Origin: an uncultured Eubacteriales bacterium
GTDB lineage: Bacteria > Bacillota > Clostridia > Oscillospirales > Oscillospiraceae
Direction: 5' to 3'
Assembly: GCA_900316745.1 (NCBI GenBank)
Contig: ONEB01000008.1
Coordinates: 1-64,000, forward strand
Length of the DNA stretch: 64,000 nt
A model generated the notes under the pieces. That model searched no databases. It was not told the origin of the DNA and saw nothing but the letters and a program-made list of their open reading frames with translations. Every line of letters begins with the position of its first letter. Within the stretch, counting starts at the first letter, position 1. This document shows, piece after piece, positions 17,287-25,136 of this stretch. The translations under genes were made by a program, and so were the position numbers.

Positions 17287-18531
17287 TTAAGACAATGTGA
17301 TCTCAGAGATGCAGGTGTCGGCATAGGCGCTGCCGGGATAGACGGAGAGGATCGTGACTGTGATCGAGCTCGTCACACGATCGCCGCCGAATGAGATCGA
17401 CTGCATGCCCGTCGCGTCCGCAAGATCGGCTTCGAGACTTGTGCCGTCGGAGAACGTGACGCGCACGCGCGCCGGGCGGCTGTTTTTGTAAAAGAGGCTG
17501 TCGGACTTTTGATAGCCTGCCCAGATCTGCATCCCGCTCACATGGCAGTCAGACCCGAGATCCAGCTTCAGCCATTCGCCCTCGCCGTTGCCGCCCGCGC
17601 CCTCGACCCACGCCGTGGCGCTGCTGCCGTCCATGGCGAGATGGGGGCTGTGGTCGTGCCCCGCCTCCTGCAGCGCGGAGCTCGCGGAGAGGGAGATGCT
17701 GCGCGGCGTCTCCGGCTCGGCAGCCGCCTTGGCTTCTCCGGTCACGGCGAGAATGGAATAGTCGTTTCTGTCGATGGTGATCGTGCCCTCATCGGCGCTT
17801 TCACCGACCTGCTCATAGGTGAGAAGCAGATCGCCTTCGTCGGTGAAGCGGATGTCGTACGGCCAGATATAGCCGTCTTTGAGCTGCGCGATGCACTTGA
17901 CCGTTTCGCCGTCTTTGTTCACGACAAACAGATCCGGGCCGAAATAGCCGCAGAGATAGATCGTGCCGTCTTCGTCAAAGGTGTAGCCCCCGAGCGCGCC
18001 GGAGAATTCCGTGTTGCGCCAGACCTCAGAGCCGTCTGTCAGGTCGAGTGCGACCACGTCGCCGTCCTCAATGTAGCAATAATGATCGCCGATGATGGCG
18101 AGCTCCTGCACGCGGTCGAGCTGCGAGATCCCGTAGGCGTCGGTCTCGACCGTCCAGAGTTCGTCGCCCTTGTCGTCCTTACCGGTAATGACGGCGTACT
18201 CCTTGTCGCCGTCGGCCTCGTGCGAAAAGGAGACGGAACCGGCGGGTGTTTTCTTCGCTTCGGTCTGCTCGGTCTTCTCGCCGTGATCGGTGTCGTCATC
18301 CGGTTTGTCTGCGTCGCGCAGCACGAACCACCAGAGCGCCGCGCCCGCGAGCAGCAGCACGATCAGGGTGATCAGAATGATCGGAAGCGCCCTGGATTTC
18401 TTTTCCTGCGGCGGCTGGGACGCCGGGGCCGGGCGCGGTACCGGCGCCGCGCCCGGGACGGGCTTGCCGCAGGCGGTGCAGAAGCGCACGCCGGGTTTCA
18501 GTTCCTTGCCGCAGCCAGTGCAAAAAGCCAT
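17287..18531 (-). CDS. Zinc-ribbon, single-pass protein with propeller-like region and discoidin-type C-terminal domain
   Basis: 414 aa. The zinc ribbon uses Cys4/Cys7 and Cys18/Cys21. A Pro/Ala linker leads to a transmembrane helix at about 48-71. An acidic segment and a beta-rich region (about 100-270) follow, with repeats such as DDKGDELWTVETDAYG, DLTDGSEVWRNTEF and DEDGTIYLCGYFGPD that resemble PQQ/beta-propeller blades. The last 130 residues (SASSALQEAGHDHSPHLAMDG, then WLKLDLGSDCHVSGMQIWAG) form a galactose-binding-like sandwich of the type called NADase-type glycan-binding or discoidin domain. The topology puts the ribbon in the cytosol and the sensor domains outside. It is the last gene of the kinase/phosphatase/vWA cluster. 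Confidence 0.85.
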   Translation of the reverse strand: MAFCTGCGKELKPGVRFCTACGKPVPGAAPVPRPAPASQPPQEKKSRALPIILITLIVLLLAGAALWWFVLRDADKPDDDTDHGEKTEQTEAKKTPAGSVSFSHEADGDKEYAVITGKDDKGDELWTVETDAYGISQLDRVQELAIIGDHYCYIEDGDVVALDLTDGSEVWRNTEFSGALGGYTFDEDGTIYLCGYFGPDLFVVNKDGETVKCIAQLKDGYIWPYDIRFTDEGDLLLTYEQVGESADEGTITIDRNDYSILAVTGEAKAAAEPETPRSISLSASSALQEAGHDHSPHLAMDGSSATAWVEGAGGNGEGEWLKLDLGSDCHVSGMQIWAGYQKSDSLFYKNSRPARVRVTFSDGTSLEADLADATGMQSISFGGDRVTSSITVTILSVYPGSAYADTCISEITLS

Positions 18532-18543
18532 TGCAATTCCTCC

Positions 18544-19548
18544 TTAGAAGTTGGCCGAATAGACGTGCTCCGCAAGCGGCGCGGTGCCGAAGTCCACGAT
18601 GATCCAGCCGGAGCCCTGCGTGAGCGGCTGGTCGAGAAGACGGGCGTTGAGCGTTTTGGCAAAGCTGTACGGGTGGCCGTATGCGGCGGTGCCTTTGGTG
18701 CTCAGGAAGTTGATGTAGCACTCCTCGCTCGTTCCGGGCGCGGTGCGCAGGCCGCCGAGGAAGGCTGTCCATTTGTGCTCGGTGTCGTATTCAAAGCGAT
18801 CCTGCACCCAGAGCGTGTAGGAGCCGTTGTCCGAGGATACGGTGTTCAGCGCAAAATTCTCATAGCCGCCCTGGTCCTGCCAGATGAGCGCGAGACCGCC
18901 GTCGATGCCGAAGCTGCCCTCGTCGGCGTAGCGGCGCAGGAGCACGAGCTTGCCGCGCGCTTCATCGAGCGTCGGCATCTCGTCGGTCAGGAGCCACATG
19001 TCGGCGTCGCGGTGGATATAATCGCGCAGCAGCGTCTGGAAGTCCGCGACGCGCTCATCCCCATGCTCCTGCTTCACGGCGAAGAGCACGGTCTCGGTCG
19101 GGTGTTCGCGCAGGAACGCGTAGCACTGTTCGAGCACATCCTCGAGATAGAGGGACGGCGACCACGGCATGGCGCCGGTCTTGCAGGAGGTGAAGCCGTG
19201 CATGAGCTTTAAGCGGCTGCCGTCCGCGCCGAGGCGGATATCGAGATAGCGGAAGCCCGCGTCGAGCTGGGCGCGGATGTCCTTCGTCTGGCATTTGGAA
19301 AAGAACCCAAGCTGCACGTATTGCGTGGCGCTGTCGTGCGTGCCGGGGATGGCGAGCTCGCTGAGCGTCAGGCTGCCGTCGATCTGCGCCATCCAGTCGG
19401 CGGAGCCGGAGACGGTCTCGCCGCTGTCACGCTCCGTGAGCGGGATGATCCACATCACGAGCGCGGCGAGCACAAGCAGCGCCAAAAGCGCAAGGAGGAT
19501 GCGCAGCAGTGTGCGCGCAGGGGAGCGTTTGCGTTTTGTTTGCGTCAT
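18544..19548 (-). CDS. Membrane-anchored PI-PLC-X-domain phosphodiesterase
   Basis: 334 aa from ATG 19548 (GGAG 7 bases upstream); an ATG six bases earlier sits too close to that site. A basic N-terminus and one transmembrane helix (about 14-36) precede a catalytic domain outside the membrane. LAIPGTHDSATQ carries the first catalytic His and RLKLMHGF the second, with DIRLGADG between. LWVQDRFEYDTEHKW and a C-terminal GWIIVDFG segment complete the bacterial phosphatidylinositol-specific phospholipase C fold. The family cleaves phosphatidylinositol or GPI-like glycerophosphodiesters by an intramolecular mechanism. It lies 12 bp upstream of the discoidin-domain gene and about 30 bp after the kinase gene. 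How it connects with the signalling genes is unknown. Confidence 0.88.
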   Translation of the reverse strand: MTQTKRKRSPARTLLRILLALLALLVLAALVMWIIPLTERDSGETVSGSADWMAQIDGSLTLSELAIPGTHDSATQYVQLGFFSKCQTKDIRAQLDAGFRYLDIRLGADGSRLKLMHGFTSCKTGAMPWSPSLYLEDVLEQCYAFLREHPTETVLFAVKQEHGDERVADFQTLLRDYIHRDADMWLLTDEMPTLDEARGKLVLLRRYADEGSFGIDGGLALIWQDQGGYENFALNTVSSDNGSYTLWVQDRFEYDTEHKWTAFLGGLRTAPGTSEECYINFLSTKGTAAYGHPYSFAKTLNARLLDQPLTQGSGWIIVDFGTAPLAEHVYSANF

Positions 19549-19578
19549 GGTCATTCTCCTTGTGGGTCACAGAGATGG

Positions 19579-20634
19579 TCATAGTTCGTCGGGCGCGGTA
19601 AACCAGCCGCCCGACTCGGGCGCTTTCGGCGCCGGTGCCGGAGGCGGAACGGAGCCGCGCTCACGCCGCCGCGTCAGCACGGCGTCCCGGCTCGCTGCCG
19701 CAATGAAAACGCCGGTGTCGGTCAGCGCGTCCGGCGAGACGGCGCCGGTGCCGCAGGGGTCGAGGTCGATGTAATTGCCGAGCGTGCGAAACGCCTCTTC
19801 CAGCGAGCAGCGTTCCTCCGGCTCGCAGGCGAGCATGCGCTGGAGCATACGGCGCAGCGGCTCGTCGAGATAGGGCGCGACTGTGAGCGGCTGCCCGTCC
19901 AGCACAGCCTCGTGCGCGTAGTAGTATTCCTCATTATCAAAGTCCGGGAGCTTGCCCGCCAGATACTGGTGGAACAGCAGCCCCAGACTGAACACGTCCA
20001 TTGCGCAGGTCAGGCGCACCTCCTCGCCGCACAAAAACCGGCAGGCCTCCGGCGCGAGATAGACCTGGTCGCCGCCGAGCTCGTCCTCGGTCTCGGGCGG
20101 CGTGTCCTCAAAGAAGCTTGCGTCGAAGTCGATGAGCTTGGTCGTGAGGTTGCCGTTTGGCGCGGGGCAGAGGATGATGTTCGTCTCCTTGATGTCGGAG
20201 TGGACGATGTGGAGCCGGTGCAGGCGCAGCACCGTGTGCGCCATCGAGCGGCACAGCAGCGCGCGGCGGTGCAGCGGCTGCTTCACCACGTCGGAAAACG
20301 GGATCTGCGCCTTGATGATGCGCGGCGTCACGACATAGTAGTGCGAGCCGTGGCGGAAAAAGTCCACAATGCGCACGGCGTTGCCGTCCGAGCCGTTGGC
20401 AATGGCGGCGTAGAGCCGCTTGCGCTGCTGCTCAAACGCGCGGCACTCGCGGATGCGCCGCTCGCGCAGCGTGTCCGAGAGCCCGGGATCGGTGGGGTAG
20501 ATGGGATCCATGAACTCCTTGAAGAAGTATTGCTTGCCGCCGCGCTCGGCGATCGTCCAGCGGGAGAAGCCCGCGTCGCGGTTCTGCAGCGGCTGCAGGA
20601 GACGGTAGCCGTGGATATACAGTTGTTCAGCCAT
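19579..20634 (-). CDS. Ser/Thr protein kinase of the kinase/PP2C/vWA cluster
   Basis: 351 aa from ATG 20634 with AAAGGAGACGG upstream, overlapping the PP2C stop by 8 bases. The kinase fold is recognisable: Lys39 in YFFKEFMD, HSDIKETN at 145-152 in place of HRD, DFDAS at 169-173 in place of DFG, and LAPEA at 193-197. The N-lobe is divergent and lacks a clear glycine-rich loop. The C-terminal 60 residues are Pro/Arg-rich, end in GGWFTAPDEL and have no membrane segment, so the protein should be cytosolic. Close coupling to a PP2C phosphatase suggests reversible phosphorylation of a shared target, possibly the vWA or zinc-ribbon proteins. Confidence 0.88.
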   Translation of the reverse strand: MAEQLYIHGYRLLQPLQNRDAGFSRWTIAERGGKQYFFKEFMDPIYPTDPGLSDTLRERRIRECRAFEQQRKRLYAAIANGSDGNAVRIVDFFRHGSHYYVVTPRIIKAQIPFSDVVKQPLHRRALLCRSMAHTVLRLHRLHIVHSDIKETNIILCPAPNGNLTTKLIDFDASFFEDTPPETEDELGGDQVYLAPEACRFLCGEEVRLTCAMDVFSLGLLFHQYLAGKLPDFDNEEYYYAHEAVLDGQPLTVAPYLDEPLRRMLQRMLACEPEERCSLEEAFRTLGNYIDLDPCGTGAVSPDALTDTGVFIAAASRDAVLTRRRERGSVPPPAPAPKAPESGGWFTAPDEL

Positions 20635-21619
20635 CTTCACCGTCTCCTTTGTCCGTGAGATACCGCTCGTAGCTGCGGCGGTAGTTGGCCCAGAGCGCGG
20701 ATTGCAGCGCGTCGGTGCGCCCTGCGTGCAGCGGTCGCACATAGTCGCGCTCCAGCGTCTGCACGCGCGGCGCGAAGGTCCGGCGCAGCGTGTCAAAGTC
20801 GCCGAAATAAAAGCTCATCAGCGCAAGCGTGAAGTCGTCGCCCGCCACCTCGGCGAGGATGGCCTTCAGGCGCGCGGCAAAGAGCGCGGGCGTGGCGGCG
20901 TCGCGCAGCACGCGCAGCAGCAGCCATTCAAACTCCATCGGCGTGCGGATGTAGCCGAACACACCGTCGGTCGCGGCAAAGATCACGCCGGGATGTGTCA
21001 GGATGATGCGCTTGTGGTGCAGGGTGTAGGCGCCGTCTGCGGCAATCACGTTCGTGAGCGCGCCGTCGTGCGTCAGGTTCGACAGGGCGTCCTCGCCGTC
21101 GAGGTCGTCCTCGGTGAGCTGCTGAAGCCCCTTCTCATCGATGAGATAGACGCGCGAGTCGCCCGCCCAAATGAGATCGGCGGTGATGCCGTTTCCTTCG
21201 CGCCGCGCCAGGACGATGGCGGCGGTGGTGGGAAAGTCGCGCACCATTGTGCCGCGCACGCGCAGCGTCTGCCGGCCCTGCGCCTTTACGACGGCGAGCG
21301 CGGCGTCGAGTCGTTCGCGCAGCGTTCGGCAGAGAACGTCGGGGTCGGAAAGAGCTGCTTCCGGCAGTGCGCGGTACCAGTCGCAGGCAGCGCCCGAGGC
21401 GGCGCGGGCGGCGAGATACGCACCCGTGTGCCCGCCGAGATCGGCGTAGGTGCGCGCACCCAGTCCGCCGCAGCCGTCGAACACGCCGAGCATCGCCGAG
21501 TCTGTGCCGAGCGCGCGCGTAAAACTGTCCTCACCGCCGGAGGGCGTCACGCCCTGCTCAACGAGCAGCATCGTGTCGAGCGCGCTGTAAAACGCGCGGT
21601 TGAGATTCTGTGCCGCCAC
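20627..21619 (-). CDS. PP2C-type Ser/Thr protein phosphatase
   Basis: 330 aa. PP2C motifs occur in order: GGEDSF near 28, FDGCGGLG at 47-54 (metal-binding Asp48), TTAAIVL, WAGDSRVYLI near 150, FAATDGVFGY, and GDDFTLALMSF with the late catalytic Asp. The usual GHGG is replaced by CGGLG. A C-terminal helical extension of about 60 aa follows the catalytic domain. The stop lies inside the kinase start region and the start lies 3 bases after the vWA stop, so kinase, phosphatase and vWA protein are translationally coupled. Confidence 0.92.
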   Translation of the reverse strand: MAAQNLNRAFYSALDTMLLVEQGVTPSGGEDSFTRALGTDSAMLGVFDGCGGLGARTYADLGGHTGAYLAARAASGAACDWYRALPEAALSDPDVLCRTLRERLDAALAVVKAQGRQTLRVRGTMVRDFPTTAAIVLARREGNGITADLIWAGDSRVYLIDEKGLQQLTEDDLDGEDALSNLTHDGALTNVIAADGAYTLHHKRIILTHPGVIFAATDGVFGYIRTPMEFEWLLLRVLRDAATPALFAARLKAILAEVAGDDFTLALMSFYFGDFDTLRRTFAPRVQTLERDYVRPLHAGRTDALQSALWANYRRSYERYLTDKGDGEDG

Positions 21620-21621
21620 GG

Positions 21622-22308
21622 TCAGATCGAATTGCAGATGGCGCTGAGGATCTGCTCATAGTCGCAGTCCTCAAGACCAGAGCCCGCCTCAGACTCATAC
21701 TGGATGACGTTGTTCCAGTTGTCGCTGATGGTGTTCCAGCCCGGCTTGTCGGGGGCGAAGATGATCAGACGCTTGGCGCTCTCGTCCATCACGCCGGGGC
21801 AGGACTTGCTGCCCCACCATGCGGTGAGCTCGTTGAAGTCTTTCGCCATGCCCCTGGGGTAGTTCGGCGCGGCCTTTCCGAAACCGAGCTCATGCGTTCC
21901 CTCGTCCGACCAGACGACGATCACATGGCGGCGCTTCGGCGCGGCGCTGCTCCAGTCGGAGCGCATCGCGAAGGCGAGCGCCTCGAGACCGTCCTCAGGA
22001 TCGTCGCCGCCGCCGTCGGCCTTGATGGAGTTGATGCAGGCGCGGAATTCCTCCGCCTGCTCGGGGAGGTTGAAGAAGCCCGTCACCAGCATGGCCTTCT
22101 CGCGGTCATAATAGTAATCGCGAAATGCCACGATGCGGATGCGCAGCGCGGCGACACGCTTGTGCTTGCGGTCCATCTCTGCCTTGAAGTCCTGATAGAA
22201 ATTCAAAGCGTTGTTCTTTACGGTGTCGAGGATATGATCCATACTCATTGTCGCGTCGATGCAGAACACGAGATCGACGCCGTAGTCCATCCGATAGTTG
22301 TTCGCCAT
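21622..22308 (-). CDS. von Willebrand factor A domain protein (TerY-like)
   Basis: 228 aa, essentially one vWA domain. The MIDAS first motif is CIDATMSM at 16-23 (Asp-x-Thr-x-Ser variant). RIVAFRDYYYD and the GGGDDPEDGLEAL segment near 110 carry the second and third metal contacts. RRHVIVVWSDEGTHELG forms the later core strand. There is no signal peptide, so it is cytosolic. TerY-like vWA proteins coupled to PP2C phosphatases and kinases were described as TerY-P triads in tellurite/stress-linked gene neighbourhoods. This arrangement matches that triad, but no TerD/TerC genes are present. Confidence 0.88.
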   Translation of the reverse strand: MANNYRMDYGVDLVFCIDATMSMDHILDTVKNNALNFYQDFKAEMDRKHKRVAALRIRIVAFRDYYYDREKAMLVTGFFNLPEQAEEFRACINSIKADGGGDDPEDGLEALAFAMRSDWSSAAPKRRHVIVVWSDEGTHELGFGKAAPNYPRGMAKDFNELTAWWGSKSCPGVMDESAKRLIIFAPDKPGWNTISDNWNNVIQYESEAGSGLEDCDYEQILSAICNSI

Positions 22309-22337
22309 GTGTATACCTCCGTAATCATTGTAGTCGT

Positions 22338-22742
22338 TCAGGGATTTGCGCCGCTGCCGTTGGAGAAAACGCCCGGGAGGGCTGTCTCATCGGCGGGCGC
22401 TGCTTCCTCGGTCGGTTCGCTGCGGCGTGTCTCCGGCTCCGGCGCGGGGCGCAGGAGCAGCCAGAGCGTCATGGCAGCTGAGAGGATCAGCAGGATGCTG
22501 AGCGCGATGATTACGCCCAGAAGCCGCCGTTCGCGCCGTTCGCGCTTTGCAATCTGCGCGCGCAGGGCGTCGCGCTGGGCAATCAGACGCTCATCGGGCA
22601 TGGGCTGCTGCGGCGCGGGCGCGCCGTGCTCGGTGAGTCCCCAGAAGCCGCCGCAGTATTCCGCTGTGTCGGCGCTCTCGCCGCAGGCAGGGCAGCGCTC
22701 GGCGCCCGGCGGGAGCGCGCGGCCGCATTTTAAGCAGAACAT
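22338..22742 (-). CDS. Small zinc-ribbon membrane protein of the vWA cluster
   Basis: 134 aa. An N-terminal zinc ribbon (Cys3/Cys6 and Cys18/Cys21) is followed by a linker, a basic coiled segment QRDALRAQIAKRERRERR at about 56-73, one transmembrane helix (about 74-97), and a Pro/Glu-rich tail outside. It overlaps the upstream zinc-ribbon gene by one base and lies 29 bp before the vWA gene. It probably anchors or recruits the cytosolic signalling proteins at the membrane; that is inference. No named family. Confidence 0.78.
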   Translation of the reverse strand: MFCLKCGRALPPGAERCPACGESADTAEYCGGFWGLTEHGAPAPQQPMPDERLIAQRDALRAQIAKRERRERRLLGVIIALSILLILSAAMTLWLLLRPAPEPETRRSEPTEEAAPADETALPGVFSNGSGANP

Positions 22743-23071
22743 CAGCCCACCCCCACAGAGCGGTCCCAGAGACAGACGCCGCAGTGCGTCTGTTCGGGCT
22801 CGTTTTCACATGCGCAGTTCGGGCAGACCCACCAGCCGCCGCGCAGACCGGGATATGTATAGATGCTCGGTTCCGGCGGCACCACGGGGCGCGTCGGCAC
22901 AGGCGGCGTGATCGGAGCGGCGGGGTGCACCGGCGCGGAAACGGTCGGCGCGGGTTCGGGCATGTCGTCTTCGTCGTCGCGGCGAAGGACGGAACGCACG
23001 ATCAGCCATGCGAGCGCAAGCACGATGATCACGCCTCCGATCAGCATCAGACGTAAGGTGCTCGGCGTCAC
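22742..23071 (-). CDS. Small membrane protein with C-terminal zinc ribbon, GTG start
   Basis: 109 aa starting at GTG 23071, placed 7 bases after GGGAGG and preceded by a consensus promoter. The first 30 residues are a transmembrane helix with basic flank. A Pro-rich linker (about 40-70) leads to a C-terminal ribbon with WVCPNCACENEPEQTHCGVC (Cys83, Cys86, Cys97, Cys100), similar to RanBP2-type zinc fingers. The domain order is the reverse of the neighbouring zinc-ribbon protein. It is the first gene of the seven-gene minus-strand cluster. Function unknown. Confidence 0.75.
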   Translation of the reverse strand: MTPSTLRLMLIGGVIIVLALAWLIVRSVLRRDDEDDMPEPAPTVSAPVHPAAPITPPVPTRPVVPPEPSIYTYPGLRGGWWVCPNCACENEPEQTHCGVCLWDRSVGVG

Positions 23072-23122
23072 GGCGACACCTCCCTTTCTCGTTTTCAAGG
23101 TTGTTTTCAAGGTTATGGAAAT

Positions 23123-23151
23123 ATTATAGCACGCGCCCGGTGCGATTACAA
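23123..23151 (-). promoter_or_regulatory. Promoter of the kinase/PP2C/vWA cluster
   Basis: On the minus strand TTGTAA (23151-23146) and TATAAT (23128-23123) have a 17-base spacer. Between promoter and GTG start the leader holds two direct copies of AACCTTGAAAAC. Confidence 0.78.
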
Positions 23152-23186
23152 GAAAGCGCAGCCGTTTTGGGCGTGTGAAAAAAGCG

Positions 23187-23215
23187 TTGCAAATACTTTT
23201 ACGATTTAGTATACT
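23187..23215 (+). promoter_or_regulatory. Promoter of the DMT transporter gene
   Basis: TTGCAA (23187-23192) and TATACT (23210-23215) have a 17-base spacer. It is divergent from the signalling-cluster promoter 36 bp away. Confidence 0.75.
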
Positions 23216-23242
23216 GTCGCTTATGGAAAGCGAGGAAAGCGC

Positions 23243-24148
23243 ATGAACAAACGTTCCCATATCTTCATGCTGCTGCTTGCGTCGGTGCTCTGGGGTACGA
23301 CGTTTGTGGCGCAGCGCATCGGCGCGGATCACGTCGGCGCGTATACCTATCTTGCCGGACGCAGCTGGATCGCCGTAGTATTCCTGACGCCGATCGTGCA
23401 CGCGTTCGACCGGTTTCACGATCGGCGCGGCACGGACAACCGCCGCCCGCGCAGCGCGGCAGACCGGAAAAAGCTGATTGCCGCCGGAATCGCGGCGGGC
23501 GTTGCGCTGTGCGCCGCGAGCGCTGCGCAGCAGATCGGCGTGGCGTATACGACGGCCTCGAAAGCGGGCTTCATCACGGCGCTGTATGTCGTGCTCGTCC
23601 CGGTTTTGAGCATCTTCATCGGCAAGCGCCCCTCGGCGCATATCTGGGCGTGCGTGGTGCTGGCGCTCGTGGGCATGTATCTATTGTGCATCACGGGCGA
23701 AGAGCTGAAGCTGCAGCTCGGCGACGCGTATGAGCTTGCCTGCGCGCTGCTGTTTGCGGTCCAGATCCTTGTGGTGTATCACTTCAGCCCGCTGGTGGAC
23801 GGCGTACGCCTGTCGCGGATGCAGTTTCTTGTGGTCGCGGTGCTCTCGACCGCACTGATGCTGTTATTTGAGACGCCGACGTGGGCGGACGTCCGGGCGG
23901 CCCTGCCCGCCATTGCGTATGCCGGCATTTTCTCCAGCGGCATCGCCTATACGCTCCAGATCCTCGGACAGGCGAACGTGAACCCCACGGTCGCAAGTCT
24001 TGTGATGAGCCTGGAGAGCGTGTTTTCGGCGCTCTCAGGCTGGCTGATCCTCGGCGAGCGGCTCTCGCCCCGTGAGCTTCTCGGCAGCGCGCTCATGTTC
24101 GCCGCCATTGTGCTGGCGCAGGTGGAGTTCAGACCAAAACGGTCATAA
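23243..24148 (+). CDS. DMT-superfamily (EamA) transporter
   Basis: 301 aa with ten predicted helices in two EamA repeats. Family marks include LLLASVLWGTTFVAQRIG at the N-terminus, ASKAGFITALYVVLVPVLS in the first half, and NPTVASLVMSLESVFSALSGWLILGE in the second. A cytosolic basic loop lies near 55-75. EamA carriers export amino acids or other metabolites; the substrate here is not evident. The gene is monocistronic with its own promoter, and a bidirectional terminator separates it from the convergent nucleoside transporter genes. Confidence 0.92.
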   Translation: MNKRSHIFMLLLASVLWGTTFVAQRIGADHVGAYTYLAGRSWIAVVFLTPIVHAFDRFHDRRGTDNRRPRSAADRKKLIAAGIAAGVALCAASAAQQIGVAYTTASKAGFITALYVVLVPVLSIFIGKRPSAHIWACVVLALVGMYLLCITGEELKLQLGDAYELACALLFAVQILVVYHFSPLVDGVRLSRMQFLVVAVLSTALMLLFETPTWADVRAALPAIAYAGIFSSGIAYTLQILGQANVNPTVASLVMSLESVFSALSGWLILGERLSPRELLGSALMFAAIVLAQVEFRPKRS

Positions 24149-24149
24149 A

Positions 24150-24184
24150 GCAAAAGCCTCACCCATCAGGGTGAGGCTTTTTAC
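24150..24184. terminator. Bidirectional terminator
   Basis: AAAAGCCTCACCC and GGGTGAGGCTTTT form a 13-bp stem around ATCA, between the converging DMT and ABC permease genes. Confidence 0.92.
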
Positions 24185-24194
24185 TTGAGTAATA

Positions 24195-25136
24195 CTATCT
24201 TTGTCCTTTTTCGTACGGGATGCCCTCGGCCTTCGGGGCGCGGGATTGACGCGACGTAAACGCCAGCACGATCAGGGAGATGATGTACGGCAGCATGTTG
24301 TACACCGAGCCCGGGATGTGCAGGTTCACGAGGAAGTCGAAGCCGAAGTACACGTTCGACAGCGCGCGGAACAATCCGAACAGCAGCGCCGCGAGCGCGA
24401 TGCGCGTCGGCTTCCACTGACCGAAGATCATGACCGCCAGCGCGAGGAAGCCGAAGCCGGCGACGCCGTTTTCAAACTTCCACTCGGACACGCCCGCGAG
24501 GATGTAGCAGATGCCGCCGAGTCCGCCGAGCGCGCCGGAGATCAGCACGCCCGCCCAGCGCATCTTGTAGACGTTGATGCCCACGGAGTCCGCCGCCTGC
24601 GGGTGCTCGCCGCAGGCCATCATGCGCAGACCGAACTTGGTCTTGTAGAGCGTGACATAGGCGAAGATGAGCGCGGCGATCGCGATGAGCATGAACCAGT
24701 TGAACTCAAACCCGCCGATGTTGACGAGAAACGCCTTCTTCGGGGAGACGTACTGGATCGTGGAGGACACGTCGTCGGGGTTCGCGGCGGTGTTGATCGC
24801 CTTGACGATGACCGTCGCCATGGCGACACCGAGCATGTTCAGCGCGGTGCCGACGATGGTCTGGTCCGCCTTGAAGTTGATGGAGGCGACGGCGAGCAGC
24901 GCGCTGTAGGCTACGCCCAGCACGACGCTCCCGAGCAGCGTGCACACGACGATTACGAAGGCCGACGTGCCCGCCGGGAGATAGCGCATCACGAGCGCGC
25001 CGCCGAGCGCGCCGATGACCATGATGCCCTCAAGCCCGAGGTTGATGACGCCGGAGTGCTCCGAGAAGCAGCCGCCCAGCGCGACCAGCAGCAGGACAGA
25101 GGCAAAGATCAGCGTGTATTGAATGAGCAGCAGCAT
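24195..25136 (-). CDS. BMP-family nucleoside ABC transporter, permease (NupQ/YufQ type)
   Basis: 313 aa, multi-helix permease of the BPD_transp_2 family. The marks LGLEGIMVIGALGG near 33 and GLRMMACGEHPQAADSVGINVYKMRW near 170 are typical of the second, shorter permease in nucleoside BMP transporters such as B. subtilis NupQ. Its start touches the stop of the first permease. It completes the nupOPQ-like set here, encoded directly after the ATPase and larger permease. The last residues are basic and cytosolic. Confidence 0.93.
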   Translation of the reverse strand: MLLLIQYTLIFASVLLLVALGGCFSEHSGVINLGLEGIMVIGALGGALVMRYLPAGTSAFVIVVCTLLGSVVLGVAYSALLAVASINFKADQTIVGTALNMLGVAMATVIVKAINTAANPDDVSSTIQYVSPKKAFLVNIGGFEFNWFMLIAIAALIFAYVTLYKTKFGLRMMACGEHPQAADSVGINVYKMRWAGVLISGALGGLGGICYILAGVSEWKFENGVAGFGFLALAVMIFGQWKPTRIALAALLFGLFRALSNVYFGFDFLVNLHIPGSVYNMLPYIISLIVLAFTSRQSRAPKAEGIPYEKGQR

